DNA of 44,114 nt from Theodoxus fluviatilis. Its lineage: Eukaryota > Mollusca > Gastropoda > Cycloneritida > Neritidae. The position numbers and the translations under genes were made by a program. Below are positions 14,176-23,656 of this stretch, one piece after another (position 1 is the first letter of the stretch; every line of letters begins with the position of its first letter). A model generated the notes under the pieces. The model had not been told where the DNA came from and did not search any database. It was given only the letters and a program-made list of their open reading frames with translations. The DNA is taken from contig JAWQFJ010006264.1 of assembly GCA_034096865.1 (NCBI GenBank), positions 1 through 44,114 of the forward strand, in the 5' to 3' direction.

Positions 14176-14290
14176 CACACATACACACACACATATATAT
14201 ACACACACACACACAAACACAGACACACACATACACTAACACACTCACACACACGCGCACGCACGCACATGACGTGCGCACACACACTTC
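13974..14290. repeat. Compound (CA)n microsatellite with CG and TA interruptions
   Basis: About 315 bp of CA dinucleotides is interrupted by GCGCGC runs (about 14027-14052), CGCACGCACG runs and ATATATA segments (near 14137 and 14193). Nearly the whole tract alternates purine and pyrimidine. Open frames on both strands (HTHT or VCVC peptides) are low-complexity shadows. Confidence 0.95.
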
Positions 14291-14510
14291 CTCTCAATCA
14301 GTTTACGTCAGTGATGTACTCCCAAACCGTCAATTCCACGCAGCTTTCCATCATCGACTGCAAGTGCAATGCGGGGGAGGAAGGAACGAAGGACCACGCG
14401 TTCGGGTACCGGACAATTTACCGACTGAAAACTCGCTTTCTGGAACAGGTCCGCCCCTGCTGTCGGGCTGGATGAGGCGGGAGAAGTAATCAGCGCGAGA
14501 AGCTGTAAAT

Positions 14511-14690
14511 ATGGCCGTCGTAAGAGACCATCTGCCCAAGTTGAGCTCCTTGAGGATCTTCAGGCGCGTCTGGTATAGAGAAGCTGGCCTACAGTTGCAA
14601 TCATGGCCGCCCGCGGATGATGGAGGGTGCGGGTTAATCAGGGAGCCCTCTGTCCCTGCTTCGTCTTCCTCTGTCCGCTCCGCTGAGAAA
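14511..14690 (+). CDS. Candidate first coding exon, unknown protein
   Basis: An open frame starts at ATG 14511 in a fair Kozak context (A at -3, G at +4). It reads about 60 residues rich in Arg, Ser and Leu up to a possible splice donor, GTGAGC at 14691-14696. The exon would end on a complete codon. That matches the candidate exon at 15150, which begins at a complete codon after a good acceptor, giving an intron of 459 bp. The frame also reads through the donor to 14945, so the splice is a hypothesis. A second donor, GTAAGA at 14520, would leave only a three-codon exon, also in phase. I see no signal peptide, known domain or recognisable family. The model rests only on frame and splice agreement. 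Confidence 0.22.
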
Positions 14691-15149
14691 GTGAGCGCCA
14701 GAAATAACAGCGACTTGCACCCAGACCATCGCGGTCAGTCCGCTCGGGGCACAAACAAATTCTTGAGTTCACGCCATTACAGTGCCTTGCAGCGAAGATC
14801 CTACATTGCAAGGAGGTTAACTTTGCGCAGTGCCCTCGCACGCTGCAAGGAGAGCCAACAACGCGACGAGAACAATCTGGAAACAGTGATAGAACATCAT
14901 TCTCTTTGCCAGGTTCTTACAGCCTGCACCTTATTCGATTTGTGACAAACCAAAAATCTAAAGAGCAGCTGCTGGAGAGTTGCGTGAGAAAACAATCTCT
15001 AGGCCAGTGGGTCTGGAACATCGACAAAGGAATGACCACGTTTCGTTTCTCCACATAAACCCTACCGTCATGGTGGATCTCTTGCTAGATCACACTTTTT
15101 CAGTGTGGATATTACAAACAGTCTGATTGTTTTCTTTCTTTCTTTGCAG

Positions 15150-15344
15150 GTGTTTCCGAGCCATGATGTACACGAAAACTGTCAAATTTACAACCGTGGG
15201 AACTGGTGGATGAGGAATTTCAAAACGCAATGCTATAACATTAGAAGTTTCTCTCCTTTCGACGAAGATTGCTTCGTGAAGGAAGATTGCGATATAGTCT
15301 GTATTGAACGGAATCTTCAAGAACAGCTCGTTTCGAAATCCTAA
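15150..15344 (+). CDS. Candidate terminal exon of a small Cys-containing protein
   Basis: A clear acceptor (a T/C run then TTTGCAG ending at 15149) precedes a 64-codon open frame that stops at TAA 15342-15344. The frame begins VFPSHDVHENC and contains five cysteines (at about exon residues 11, 28, 43, 49 and 53), a paired Trp (NWW) and many acidic residues, so its composition looks like a compact soluble or secreted domain. I do not recognise the family. The reading phase at the acceptor is 0, compatible with an upstream exon ending at 14690. A canonical AATAAA lies at 15721-15726, about 380 bases past the stop, a reasonable 3' UTR distance. The acceptor and AATAAA could be coincidental; transcript data would decide. 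Confidence 0.33.
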   Translation: MFPSHDVHENCQIYNRGNWWMRNFKTQCYNIRSFSPFDEDCFVKEDCDIVCIERNLQEQLVSKS

Positions 15345-17436
15345 ATGCATCTGTGATCCAATCTGGCAAAACCAGAGTGAAGTCGCAGAGGCACATTTGC
15401 TGTTTATATGGCAAAGAGAGAATGGTTAGGATATCTTCCTACGGTGAAATGCATGAGTTTGGGGCAGTTTCATATAGATGAAATAATTATATATCACATG
15501 TTGTTATGGCTTTTACATATTCCGCAGGAAACATAATTTATATATTTTTTTAATTGTCGGTTACTGTGTTAATTATCCGTCATTGTTTTACCTGCATTAT
15601 GATAAACGATGTTAAACTTAACGTCGTTTTTCTCGAGTTCGATCTTTCCGGACCTATACACTTTAAATTGTCATAACTTTGTCACTTTTCAAGAGACTGC
15701 AACGAAATTCGTATCAAGTTAATAAACGTTCCAACTGTCTTTGTTTTTGAATACCTAAAAAAATCGACCTAACCCTGGTTTTGCCATAACAGGTCACTTC
15801 CTATTCAGTTAGGCTTCAAAAGCAGGGATTCATAGTGTCCAAAATGTTTTTACGTCATCAGTTCCACAGCATCATTTGTCATTGCTGAAAAAACAGTAAG
15901 GGGAAAAGGTAAGATATTCTGTTTCCATACACGTATTTGTTAACGAAGATGCATGAACATCTTCCACATTCCTCAAGAAACATTACATGGTGCAAACTCA
16001 TGCGAATACTTGTCTTTTATTTGCTAAACCACGGGAAGACAGAAATATGATTGCACTCCAAAACTCCTAGTAAGAAATTGTGTCGACAAATGTAGGAGAA
16101 AGGCACTTCAGTTCCACTTGATAAGCCGAGAGCAAATCATTTCAGACGCTGGTGCACTCTTGACGAGAAAAAAGCTATGGCCAGAGGCAGCAAATTGGCT
16201 GCACCGGGCGACACCGTGAGATGTCGTCACGACCTCTTAAGGAAGAACAACGGCAAAACCAGCGCACTTTAAACGTCATCATCAAGACAGCCGAAAGCAG
16301 TGCAACACAACATGCAGGGACTGAGAGATCCAGAAGCGATCACCAGAATAAAGGGGGAAGGCGTTATTTGGGGACGTCTGGACACTTGTGGAGGAACTAT
16401 CTTCCAGAGTACATCATACGGCTGCTGCCGAAGGACGCACGCCTCCCAGCTGGAGTCCCCTGTCACGGCATTCGGGGCCTGCTCCGCTGAGTGCAGGGGC
16501 GTGATCTTTGAGAAGGAAATACGAGTGCAACATACAGAAGGTGCCGCTCAATGTCCCCTCGTCGGCTGGAGCCCAGGCCTGGCTGCTGGGCTTTCATGGC
16601 TTGCTTCGCACGTGTAGCCAGGGGAGGATCCCAGCAGCCAAACAGGCTATCGGAGGGCATCGGGACAGTATCAGATCATTTAGACTGGATTGTGTGTTCA
16701 TACTACCCTGGAATATAGAGCCCAACTCATTCGCAGCAATAACGTGGTCGCCATACCCAGTGTCCAAGCTACACAGAAACAGTAAACAGTTTCATTATAC
16801 AGATGAGTCCAGTAGGACACATTTGAGACTAGTAATAGCTTTTTATTTTCCAAAACAAAGGCTTCCATAAACGGATCCGAGGACAGGGGTGTGGAAAGAT
16901 GGCCAAGCTGGCATCTTTTATACCTTCGCGAGAAGAGAAAATTGTTACGGACTTGAGGATGATTAGACAATTTCTTCGTGTTATCGTCCAATTATTGCCT
17001 CGCGAAATACTTGACAGATTCAAAATAGGATCTCGCACATTTCATGACTGAAATGAAATGCAATGCAGTATTGTGACATCAAATTCCCGGCATTCTACAT
17101 AAAGTTTTTGATTACACTGCTCGAATTGCTTCAGAGAAGAATGCTAGGGATTTTAATCAGTGACTGAAAAGAAAACAAGTATATTTAATGCGCATAATAA
17201 GCGTGAGAAAAAACGTATTTCGTTACAACTGCAGAATGAGATAAACGGCACAAGGGAATAGAGTTCAATGAGAAATAAAACGTTTTGCCTTTTTTCAAAG
17301 ATTTCTTAAGTTGTCTCAAAACTAGCATTTCATTGTGCGTAGATTTGTTAGTTGGTCGCTTATTTAGCGAGCGATTTTCTTGTTAGAATAAAATGTCATA
17401 CATCAGACTGTTTGCGAGTTCTTAACTCCCTTTCAG
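15345..17436. other. Unique sequence, no supported gene
   Basis: Apart from the possible 3' UTR to about 15750, I see no repeat or strong homology. A + strand frame at about 16300-16617 (105 codons, GTG first) is Cys-containing (YGCC, ACSAEC, AQC) and faintly recalls PAN/Apple-type spacing, but lacks an acceptor or donor that I trust. The stretch 16680-17436 is AT-rich and featureless. Confidence 0.5.
15721..15726 (+). promoter_or_regulatory. Possible poly(A) signal AATAAA
   Basis: An exact AATAAA hexamer followed by a T-rich stretch (TGTCTTTGTTTTTG at about 15736-15749) lies downstream of the candidate terminal exon at 15150-15344. This is the usual arrangement of hexamer and downstream U-rich element, but such matches are frequent by chance in AT-rich DNA. 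Confidence 0.25.
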
Positions 17437-17711
17437 TTGACTGATCATCTTGTCCTCCATTGTTTTCAAATTGTGTCATCGATCAAAGGACAACTGAAGG
17501 TGTTAGCGAGCACTATGGCAAGGCGATGGACAGTAACGGCCATACTTCCATCCCAAGGGGAAAAACAACTCGAGTTTGTTGGAAGTCTTTTGAACTACGG
17601 AAACCATGAGGAAAAAGCCTCTTCGATCTGCGATGCACGTCGGAGAATCTGCGAAGCATTAAACACCGTGCCCCTGGTCTTCAATCATCACAGACTGGGC
17701 TTGATGCGGAG
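17437..17711 (+). CDS. Candidate internal exon, unknown protein
   Basis: A strong acceptor (CTTAACTCCCTTTCAG ending at 17436) opens a frame of 91 codons with mixed composition, followed directly by GGTAAAA, a possible donor (GTAAAA at 17712) that overlaps the first in-frame stop, TAA at 17713. Read from the acceptor in phase 0, the exon is 275 bp and ends in phase 2. The peptide includes QGEKQLEFVGSLLNYG and CDARRRICEALN, with no low-complexity bias and no transmembrane segment. I do not recognise a family and see no partner exon nearby. If the donor is not used, this would be a terminal exon ending in LGLMRR. Confidence 0.28.
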
Positions 17712-18374
17712 GTAAAACTTTGACCTTCAAAAAGCTGTGTCCGAATCGACACGTCTTGGGATGCACATCCATCAAAATTTTGCCGGCTCGTCTCACGTGG
17801 CTGCACCCAAAAATCGAAGCTTGGGCCTTCTTTCCGAATCGAACTCATGGGGGCTAAATCAAATTGATTCCTCCTTCAGGATCCCTCAGCCGAAGTGACC
17901 TCCCTTGAAATTTCGCAGTCCCGACCCTCCCGAGTATGCATATTCATGACTCAGCCACAAAGAACTAATCAGAGTGCAGGAGCGGCAGACTGTGACCTTT
18001 TGCCCCCGCGATCAGTCATTGTCCGTCACCCATGGAATGAAAGATGTTTGGCCCACGAGCACAGCGGTCTAGAATCCTGCAAGACCTGTTCGTAATTAGA
18101 CAGAGAGAGTCGGGGGGCCCCCAAATTGGGAGGGAGCTGGACAGAAAGGACTCTGGCCCGTGTCTATTTCTCTGAGGTCTGGGCGAGTCTTGGACAGGTC
18201 AAGCTTATTTGGAGAGTTAATAACGGTGTGGGCAACCTCTGCCAAAATATTGATCCACTGGGCGGAAGGCGTGGACTTCTGGACAGACACGTTAAAGGAA
18301 AGACATGATTGAATGGGCGGTCCGACGACTTCGGGGAAAAGTGAGTGATTGGCCGACTTGGCGAGAAGAAAGTG
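17712..18374. other. Unique sequence, no supported gene
   Basis: Non-repetitive. A short segment at about 17933-17956 carries ATGCATATTCATGACTCAG, containing an AP-1-like TGACTCA, but there is no transcript evidence to tie it to. Open frames here are short and unremarkable. Confidence 0.5.
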
Positions 18375-18554
18375 GAGTGAGTGAGTGAGTGAGTGAGTGA
18401 GTGAGTGAGTGAGTGAGTGAGTGAGTGAGTGAGTGAGTGAGTGAGTGAGTGAGTGAGTGAGTGAGTGAGTGAGTGAGTGAGTGAGTGAGTGAGTGAGTGA
18501 GTGAGTGAGTGAGTGAGTGAGTGAGTGAGTGAGTGAGTGAGTGAGTGAGTGAGT
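18375..18554. repeat. Perfect (GAGT)45 tetranucleotide array
   Basis: Exactly 180 bp of GAGT repeats without a visible interruption, then decaying into GAGTGC/GATT variants up to about 18597. The minus-strand reading (THSL repeats) makes a long open frame that is low-complexity only. Confidence 0.98.
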
Positions 18555-18600
18555 GCGGGAGTGAGTGCGTGAGTGATTGCGCGAGTGAGTGAGTGAATCG

Positions 18601-18604
18601 GTGT

Positions 18605-18649
<45 letters not shown>

Positions 18650-18657
18650 TGTGTGTG
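18601..18657. repeat. (GT)n microsatellite
   Basis: GT dinucleotides with two AT interruptions, directly beside the GAGT array. Degenerate GAGT-like and TGAT-like motifs continue to about 18860. Confidence 0.95.
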
Positions 18658-18877
18658 AGAGTGAGTGAGTGAATGAGTGGTTGTCTGTGTGGGCGAGTAA
18701 TTGATTGAGTTAATGGGTGAGTGCAAAAGCGTGCGAGTAGGACAGTCAGTAATGAGTAGAAGAATTAGAAAACAGGATAATGTTGTTAGACTAGTGAGAT
18801 GGTCAAATATTGAGAGTGAAAGATTGATTGAGTGAGTAAGGCAGTAAAAGAATGAGTACAAGAAAGCTTAAGACAGC

Positions 18878-18948
18878 GATGGATTGATGGATGGATGGTT
18901 GGATGGATGGATGGATGGATGATGGATGATGGATGATGGATGGATGGT
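18878..18948. repeat. (GATG)n microsatellite with GATGAT interruptions
   Basis: GGAT tetranucleotides with a run of three GATGAT-type units (about 18918-18938). Third microsatellite in a cluster spanning 18375-18948, immediately before the promoter-like repeat at 18961. Confidence 0.95.
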
Positions 18949-18960
18949 GTTGTACGGCTT

Positions 18961-19116
18961 ATCAGCCTTTGTAGGCTATATAAGGCCAGTAAGCATGTCA
19001 CGTACTGCACGTGACAGTTTTTTGGACAAGTGCGTTTTCTTTTAGTCAGCATATCTTGGGGTCCGGGTTTCCACATAGAGACGTTGGAAATCGTGCTGTA
19101 CATGAATTGATTTCAT
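18961..19116 (+). repeat. Promoter-like dispersed repeat, copy A
   Basis: The segment ATCAGCCTTTGTAGGCTAT (from 18961) closely matches ATCAGTCTTTGGTAGGCTAT at 28611, and a second matching block, GATTTCAT, follows 148 bp downstream here and 157 bp downstream there, both preceded by a TGAA-type motif. A TATA-like CTATATAAGG lies at 18976-18985, and a dyad GTCACGT-actgc-ACGTGAC lies at 18997-19015. The arrangement suggests the 5' region or LTR of a retroelement. Full element boundaries are not visible. Confidence 0.5.
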
Positions 19117-19356
19117 TGTTATTTCTATAAAAGATGACATGCTTGCAAGGTACAGGTACTGGAATGATTCATGAAACCCTATAGAGGGTTAGTGCTGTCG
19201 TCAGTATCGTTTTGTTTTATATTCTCGTATGTTTTTTGTTATTTGCAAAACGCAAATGGTGATTTTTCTTCTTTTAGGTTCCAGTCGTGAGCTGGGGTCT
19301 GGTGGCGGATGGGGTGATGGATGGCATGGGGGGTGGGTTGTTTTGTTCTGTGTGTG

Positions 19357-19409
19357 GGATTTGGAGAGCTTGGGCTCTGTGTGGCGGATTTGAAGAGCTT
19401 GGGCTCTGT
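19357..19409. repeat. Short tandem duplication, 29-bp period
   Basis: GGATTTGGAGAGCTTGGGCT at 19357 recurs at 19386 with one mismatch (GGAGAG to GAAGAG); each copy runs to CTCTGT. It lies between the promoter-like repeat and the AATAAA at 19437, inside what may be a retroelement end. Confidence 0.9.
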
Positions 19410-19436
19410 ATGTATATAATGTAAATGTTATGTGTA

Positions 19437-19442
19437 AATAAA
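19437..19442 (+). promoter_or_regulatory. Possible poly(A) signal AATAAA
   Basis: Exact AATAAA about 455 bp downstream of the TATA-like motif at 18976. Together with that motif it would fit an LTR-like promoter plus polyadenylation layout, but no terminal TG..CA boundaries or primer-binding site were identified. Confidence 0.25.
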
Positions 19443-19449
19443 CTATAAT

Positions 19450-20570
19450 TCAATCAAGATGTTTCTTAAATGTTATTTAGTTAATACGGCAACCCCAATC
19501 ATGAGGGGGGTCGTGACAAAGCACGAAACTCACTAGAACAGTTGAGAGTAAACGTAATCCAGTCACGGTGTCCCTAATTATTCGCCTCTAACGAATCGCG
19601 TAGGGAGACGCGGTGGGTCAATTCGTACCCCGCGAGCCCACGGGGGGATTAAGACAGCGAGTAAGATCACGAGTAGATAGAAGAGAAATCAAGTACAACC
19701 GATGAGTAAGACAATGAGTTAGCAACTATGATTGTGATTATAGTTAGTGACATAGTAAAGCAACGAATGAGTGAGTTAGTAAGCGGGCTAGCAAGCTTTG
19801 AGCGTTGAAATGGAGGATGAACAGCTTCGAAGCCAACGAGAACTATATCATCAGTCTTCTGAGAATAAATTCCCAATGCAATTTCCCTCTCTTTTATCGT
19901 TTATGCCATCTACATTCGGAAAACCTCTCGTCGCTATTACGCTCAATGTCGGTCAATGCGCACGACAAGAAGGGTTTGTGAGTCCCAACACGTTTACGCT
20001 GTTGGTGGAGTTTGCTGAAGGACTCACTGGAGACGCCATCACGTTCTAGTGTGAATGTAGTCAATACTGGGGCCTCCATGCAACAGAGGAGTTGATAGGC
20101 TCCGGCAAGGTCGAAGCAGAGATCGCAGGCACTTCCTGCAGTCGTCAGAAATCATTCTTGCAGCAATGTTAGGCGCTCACCACCTACGTGATGTGACAGT
20201 ATGGTCTAAAGGGACAGTTGCCCCATTGCACTTCTCCCGAACAAGCAGATCCGTTCTCGTACCGTGTCTGTCCCCGACATTCGCCCCCACAGTCGCCGAC
20301 CGAGATGTTGTTTTCGTAATTTGTATTTTGTCCCCAATAGGTACCCTACAGGCGTCCCTGCACTTTTACAGAAATGTGTCCAGTCTGGCCCTGGCCGACT
20401 AAGTGATAATTTTCGGCCGCACATGATGATTCATGTAGTGCTGAGATTGTCAATGATGATACTAGTATTTACCTGATTGTATCAAGTGTATTGTTTCTAG
20501 GCTTGATGCATGTTTTCTATCAGCTTGTCAGCTAATAGTTTCAAGCGATGATGTCTCTGTTTGTGTTTGT
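19450..20570. other. Unique sequence, no supported gene
   Basis: GC-richer block at 19490-19650 (CGCGTAGGGAGACGCGGTGG region), then ordinary unique DNA with a few GAGT/AGTA-like motifs near 19650-19790. Open frames (for example 19798-20049 and 20166-20402) lack splice context or recognisable products. Confidence 0.5.
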
Positions 20571-20781
20571 CCTCTCTCTCTCTTCATCTCTTTCTCTATG
20601 TCACTCTCTCTTTCTCACTCTTTCTCTCTCTCCCCCCTCTCTCTCTCTATCTCTCTTTCTCTCTCTCTTGCTCTCTCTCTTTCATTCTCTCTTTCTCTCT
20701 TTTTCTCTCTCTCCCTCGCTCTTTCTCTTTCTCTCTCTCTCCCTCGCTCTCTCTCTCTCTTTCTCTCCCTCTCTCTCTTTT
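20571..20781. repeat. (CT)n polypyrimidine tract, 5' side of the LINE
   Basis: About 210 bp of CT dinucleotides interrupted by TTT and CCC, pyrimidine on the + strand. It ends 75 bp before the LINE start codon. SLSL and ERER open frames are shadows. Confidence 0.96.
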
Positions 20782-20855
20782 GCCGACGTGATTTTTTTTT
20801 CTTTCTTTCTCTTCCCATCCAATCCAATGACAGTTAGGTATCATTATCAACAATC

Positions 20856-23171
20856 ATGGTCCATAAACAAAATTTGCACATAGGACAGATAAATGTATAT
20901 CATTTATACAATAAAGTGACGGACATTTGTGCTCTTATTCAGAAGGAACAGGTAGGCATTCTTGGAATAAGTGAATCTCGCCTTCACAGTGAAATCAGTG
21001 ATGAAGCAATAGAAATATCAGGATTTGACATCGTACGACGCGATCCTGTGCTACCTGGGCACACTGGGTTAGCAATCTACATTAACTATGACTTACAAAA
21101 TTCTATTTATAGAAGACATGACCTTGAATCTTCAAGTGTTGAGTGTATTTGGCTGGAGCTGAAACAATCTTCAAAGACTTCTCTTCTCCTGGGATTCTTG
21201 TACAGAAACCCTGCCTCCACCTTCTGTTGGTATGATGACTTCGTAAGCATGATGGACAAAGTGAGTGCTCTTGGAAAAGATATTCTTCTTCTTGGTGACT
21301 TTAATATAGACTACCTAAAAATTAACGGTGCATGGAATTCGACTACCCTGCTCTTTGGACTCAAGCAATTGGTTCATACAGCCACTAGGGTCACTCAATC
21401 AACATCGACTCTTATTGATCACATATATACCACCAACATCCATCTGATACAAAGCACTTGGGTGCCAAGAATGGGCATTAGTGATCATTTTCCAATCATC
21501 TGCTCCTTGCACGCTAAACTCTCCAAAAGAAAAAAACGCGATCATTCATATCTGAACTATAGATCGTTCAAAAACTTTGATGCCAAAACCTTTTGTTCTG
21601 ACCTCCAAAAGACACCCTTCCATGAAGTCCAATATCACACCGATCCAAACTGTGCACTTCAGCTTTGGTACAACATATTTCTAGGAGTAATTAACAAACA
21701 CGTTCCGATCAGAAGAAAACGCGTGCGTCATCCAACGCTGCCACCATGGTTAACCAAGGAAGTAATGCAAGCAATGTCCCTCAGAGACAAACACAGGAAA
21801 AGCAATGATTTCGTTGCATATAAAATACAAAGAAATGCAGTTAAAAGCTTAGTGAGGAAAGCAAAGAAAGAATATTTTCAGAAACTTATAACTGATAACA
21901 AAAACATCACCTCAGTATGGAACGCCATAAATACCTTTACCAAACGAAACGGAGCTAAAGCTCACTCATCATACCCATCCGATGATGTTAATGACTGCAA
22001 TAATCACTTCCTTTCTGTGGCTGAAAAGTTATTCCCTCGCGATAGCAACCATAATTTCCAATCTGATACAGCATATCTCCAAGAATTCTGCCAAGAGAGA
22101 CTATTGTCTTCATTGGAATTTGAGATTCCTCTTCTTGCTGTTCATGAAGTTGGCAGATTTATTGAAAAACTCAACTCTAAAACAACAGGACCTGATGGCA
22201 TCAATAGCTTTCTTCTTAAACTCTCTCTTCCATATGTAATCGACTCGCTCACATACATATACAATTTGTGTATTATCAAGCAAAACTTCCCAGATGAATG
22301 GAAAAAAGCTAAAGTTATCCCTCTACCAAAAGTGAAAACTCCCACAAGTCTAGATGACTTCCGACCCATATCAGTTCTATCAATTTTATCAAAACCAATT
22401 GAAAAGCACGTTCACAAACATCTGTTGGCATTTCTTGATCGGCACAGTCTTCTACACCCCCTTCAATCGGGCTTCCGACCAAAACATTCCTGCCATACTG
22501 CATTATCCCACCTGATTGACACCTGGCTGCACGCCATTAACACCTCGAAAGTTATAGGATCTGTCTTCCTAGATTTCAGAAAAGCTTTTGACATGGTACA
22601 TCACGACATACTATTGGATAAACTGACTCTTTATTTTCATGGTCACACGACTGTGAAGTTTTTTCAGTCATTCCTGGATAATCGACAACAATGTGTCCAA
22701 TTCGATGGGCACGTTTCCAAGTATGGTATTCTAAAAGCCGGTGTCCCACAGGGATCTGTACTAGGCCCCCTTTTATTCTGCTTATTCATAAATGACCTAC
22801 CCTTGCATATCACAGATAGAAAGGTCTCATGTAACATGTTTGCAGATGATACAACGCTGTCTACCGCGGACAGCTCAATCGAAACTGTGGCAGATAAACT
22901 CCAAAAGAGTCTTGATGAAATATGTTGCTGGTGTCTTTCAAATCATATGGTCCTCAACCCGTCCAAAACCAAGTATATGGTGATAACCACAAGGCAAAAA
23001 CATCAACTACATCCTTTGTCACTCCCACTCTCACTTGATGCAGAGCCGATAGAAAAGGTGAAAGAACACAAAGTGCTTGGGGTGATGATTGACGAACAGT
23101 TAGACTGGAATTCACACATAAATCTAATGTGCAAAAGATTTCAAGCAATCTCTTTCTACTGTCAAAGCTGA
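20856..23171 (+). CDS. LINE endonuclease-reverse transcriptase (frame-broken)
   Basis: A 771-codon frame encodes the protein that nicks target DNA and copies element RNA by target-primed reverse transcription. The endonuclease (about residues 8-218) shows INV with Asn13, ISESRL with Glu40, LGFLYRNP (112-119), LLLGDFN (144-150), TLIDHIY (185-191) and SDH (209-211). The usual GGG before the AIYI strand is replaced by GHTG. The RT (about 480-750) shows DDFRPIS (500-506), SGFRPKHS (538-545), FLDFRKAFD (571-579, catalytic Asp573), GVPQGSVLGPLLF (629-641) and FADD (662-665, catalytic Asp pair). HKVLGVMID (738-746) follows, as usual. The frame is lost at residue about 760, where an A-run at 23133-23136 appears one base short; the family-like C-terminus resumes in the next frame. 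ATG 20856 is the first Met after a TAG at 20835. Confidence 0.95.
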   Translation: MVHKQNLHIGQINVYHLYNKVTDICALIQKEQVGILGISESRLHSEISDEAIEISGFDIVRRDPVLPGHTGLAIYINYDLQNSIYRRHDLESSSVECIWLELKQSSKTSLLLGFLYRNPASTFCWYDDFVSMMDKVSALGKDILLLGDFNIDYLKINGAWNSTTLLFGLKQLVHTATRVTQSTSTLIDHIYTTNIHLIQSTWVPRMGISDHFPIICSLHAKLSKRKKRDHSYLNYRSFKNFDAKTFCSDLQKTPFHEVQYHTDPNCALQLWYNIFLGVINKHVPIRRKRVRHPTLPPWLTKEVMQAMSLRDKHRKSNDFVAYKIQRNAVKSLVRKAKKEYFQKLITDNKNITSVWNAINTFTKRNGAKAHSSYPSDDVNDCNNHFLSVAEKLFPRDSNHNFQSDTAYLQEFCQERLLSSLEFEIPLLAVHEVGRFIEKLNSKTTGPDGINSFLLKLSLPYVIDSLTYIYNLCIIKQNFPDEWKKAKVIPLPKVKTPTSLDDFRPISVLSILSKPIEKHVHKHLLAFLDRHSLLHPLQSGFRPKHSCHTALSHLIDTWLHAINTSKVIGSVFLDFRKAFDMVHHDILLDKLTLYFHGHTTVKFFQSFLDNRQQCVQFDGHVSKYGILKAGVPQGSVLGPLLFCLFINDLPLHITDRKVSCNMFADDTTLSTADSSIETVADKLQKSLDEICCWCLSNHMVLNPSKTKYMVITTRQKHQLHPLSLPLSLDAEPIEKVKEHKVLGVMIDEQLDWNSHINLMCKRFQAISFYCQS

Positions 23172-23656
23172 GGCACTTTGTAGACACGGAAACCTGCAAA
23201 ATCTTTTTCAGTGCCCACATCATATCACACATCAATTACGCATCAACATTGTGGGATAACTGTAGTGAAGCTAATTTGAAGAGAGTTAATTCACTTTACA
23301 GAAGAGCTTCTAAGCTTATGGTCCCAAATAAATCTCTCAGCACTGAAAAGAAAATGGAAATGCTTGACATTTTGCCTCTCCATAAGCATCTGCAGCTCAA
23401 TAAGTGTGTGCTTGTGAAAAAGGTAAAAGATGGCCGAACACCAGAATATTTAACCAAACTATTTGAGCAGTCATCATTCAGAGGACGTGACAAACTTCTC
23501 CTGCCTCAGCCTCGCATCGATTTGTTCAAATCGAGCCTATCTTACTCTGGGGCTGCTCTGTGGAATACACTGCCTGATGACATAAAATGTATCAAATCTT
23601 TGCCTATGTTCAAAGACAAAATTCGCATTATTCTCAGGCCTCATCCTATGACATAG
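23129..23656 (+). pseudogene. C-terminal part of the LINE ORF after the frameshift
   Basis: This frame overlaps the end of the main LINE frame and continues its C-terminal region for about 170 residues to a stop at 23654-23656. The content is typical of the region after the RT in CR1/L2/Jockey-like proteins: LLSKLRHFVD, INYASTLWD, RRASKLM, PEYLTKLF and the late YSGAALWNTLPDDIK motif. It is not an independent gene, since it has no start of its own. A single missing base in the A-run at 23133-23136 explains the break. A sequencing or assembly homopolymer error is an alternative to a real mutation. Confidence 0.92.

Noticed and set aside
14306..14475. + strand frame with CKC and CC motifs just after the CA tract
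   Set aside because: It is the tail of a frame that begins in the microsatellite; it stops at 14475 and has no strong donor before the stop.
16300..16617. Cys-containing frame faintly like a PAN/Apple domain
   Set aside because: Cysteine spacing does not clearly fit the domain, and there is no ATG at the frame start or credible splice signal.
18292..18861. Minus-strand 189-codon THSL/HTHT frame
   Set aside because: Produced by the GAGT and GT arrays; low-complexity.
19490..19660. GC-rich block as a possible tRNA or LTR primer-binding region
   Set aside because: No B-box that fits GGTTCGANTCC, no cloverleaf, and no TG..CA LTR termini or primer-binding match that I could define.
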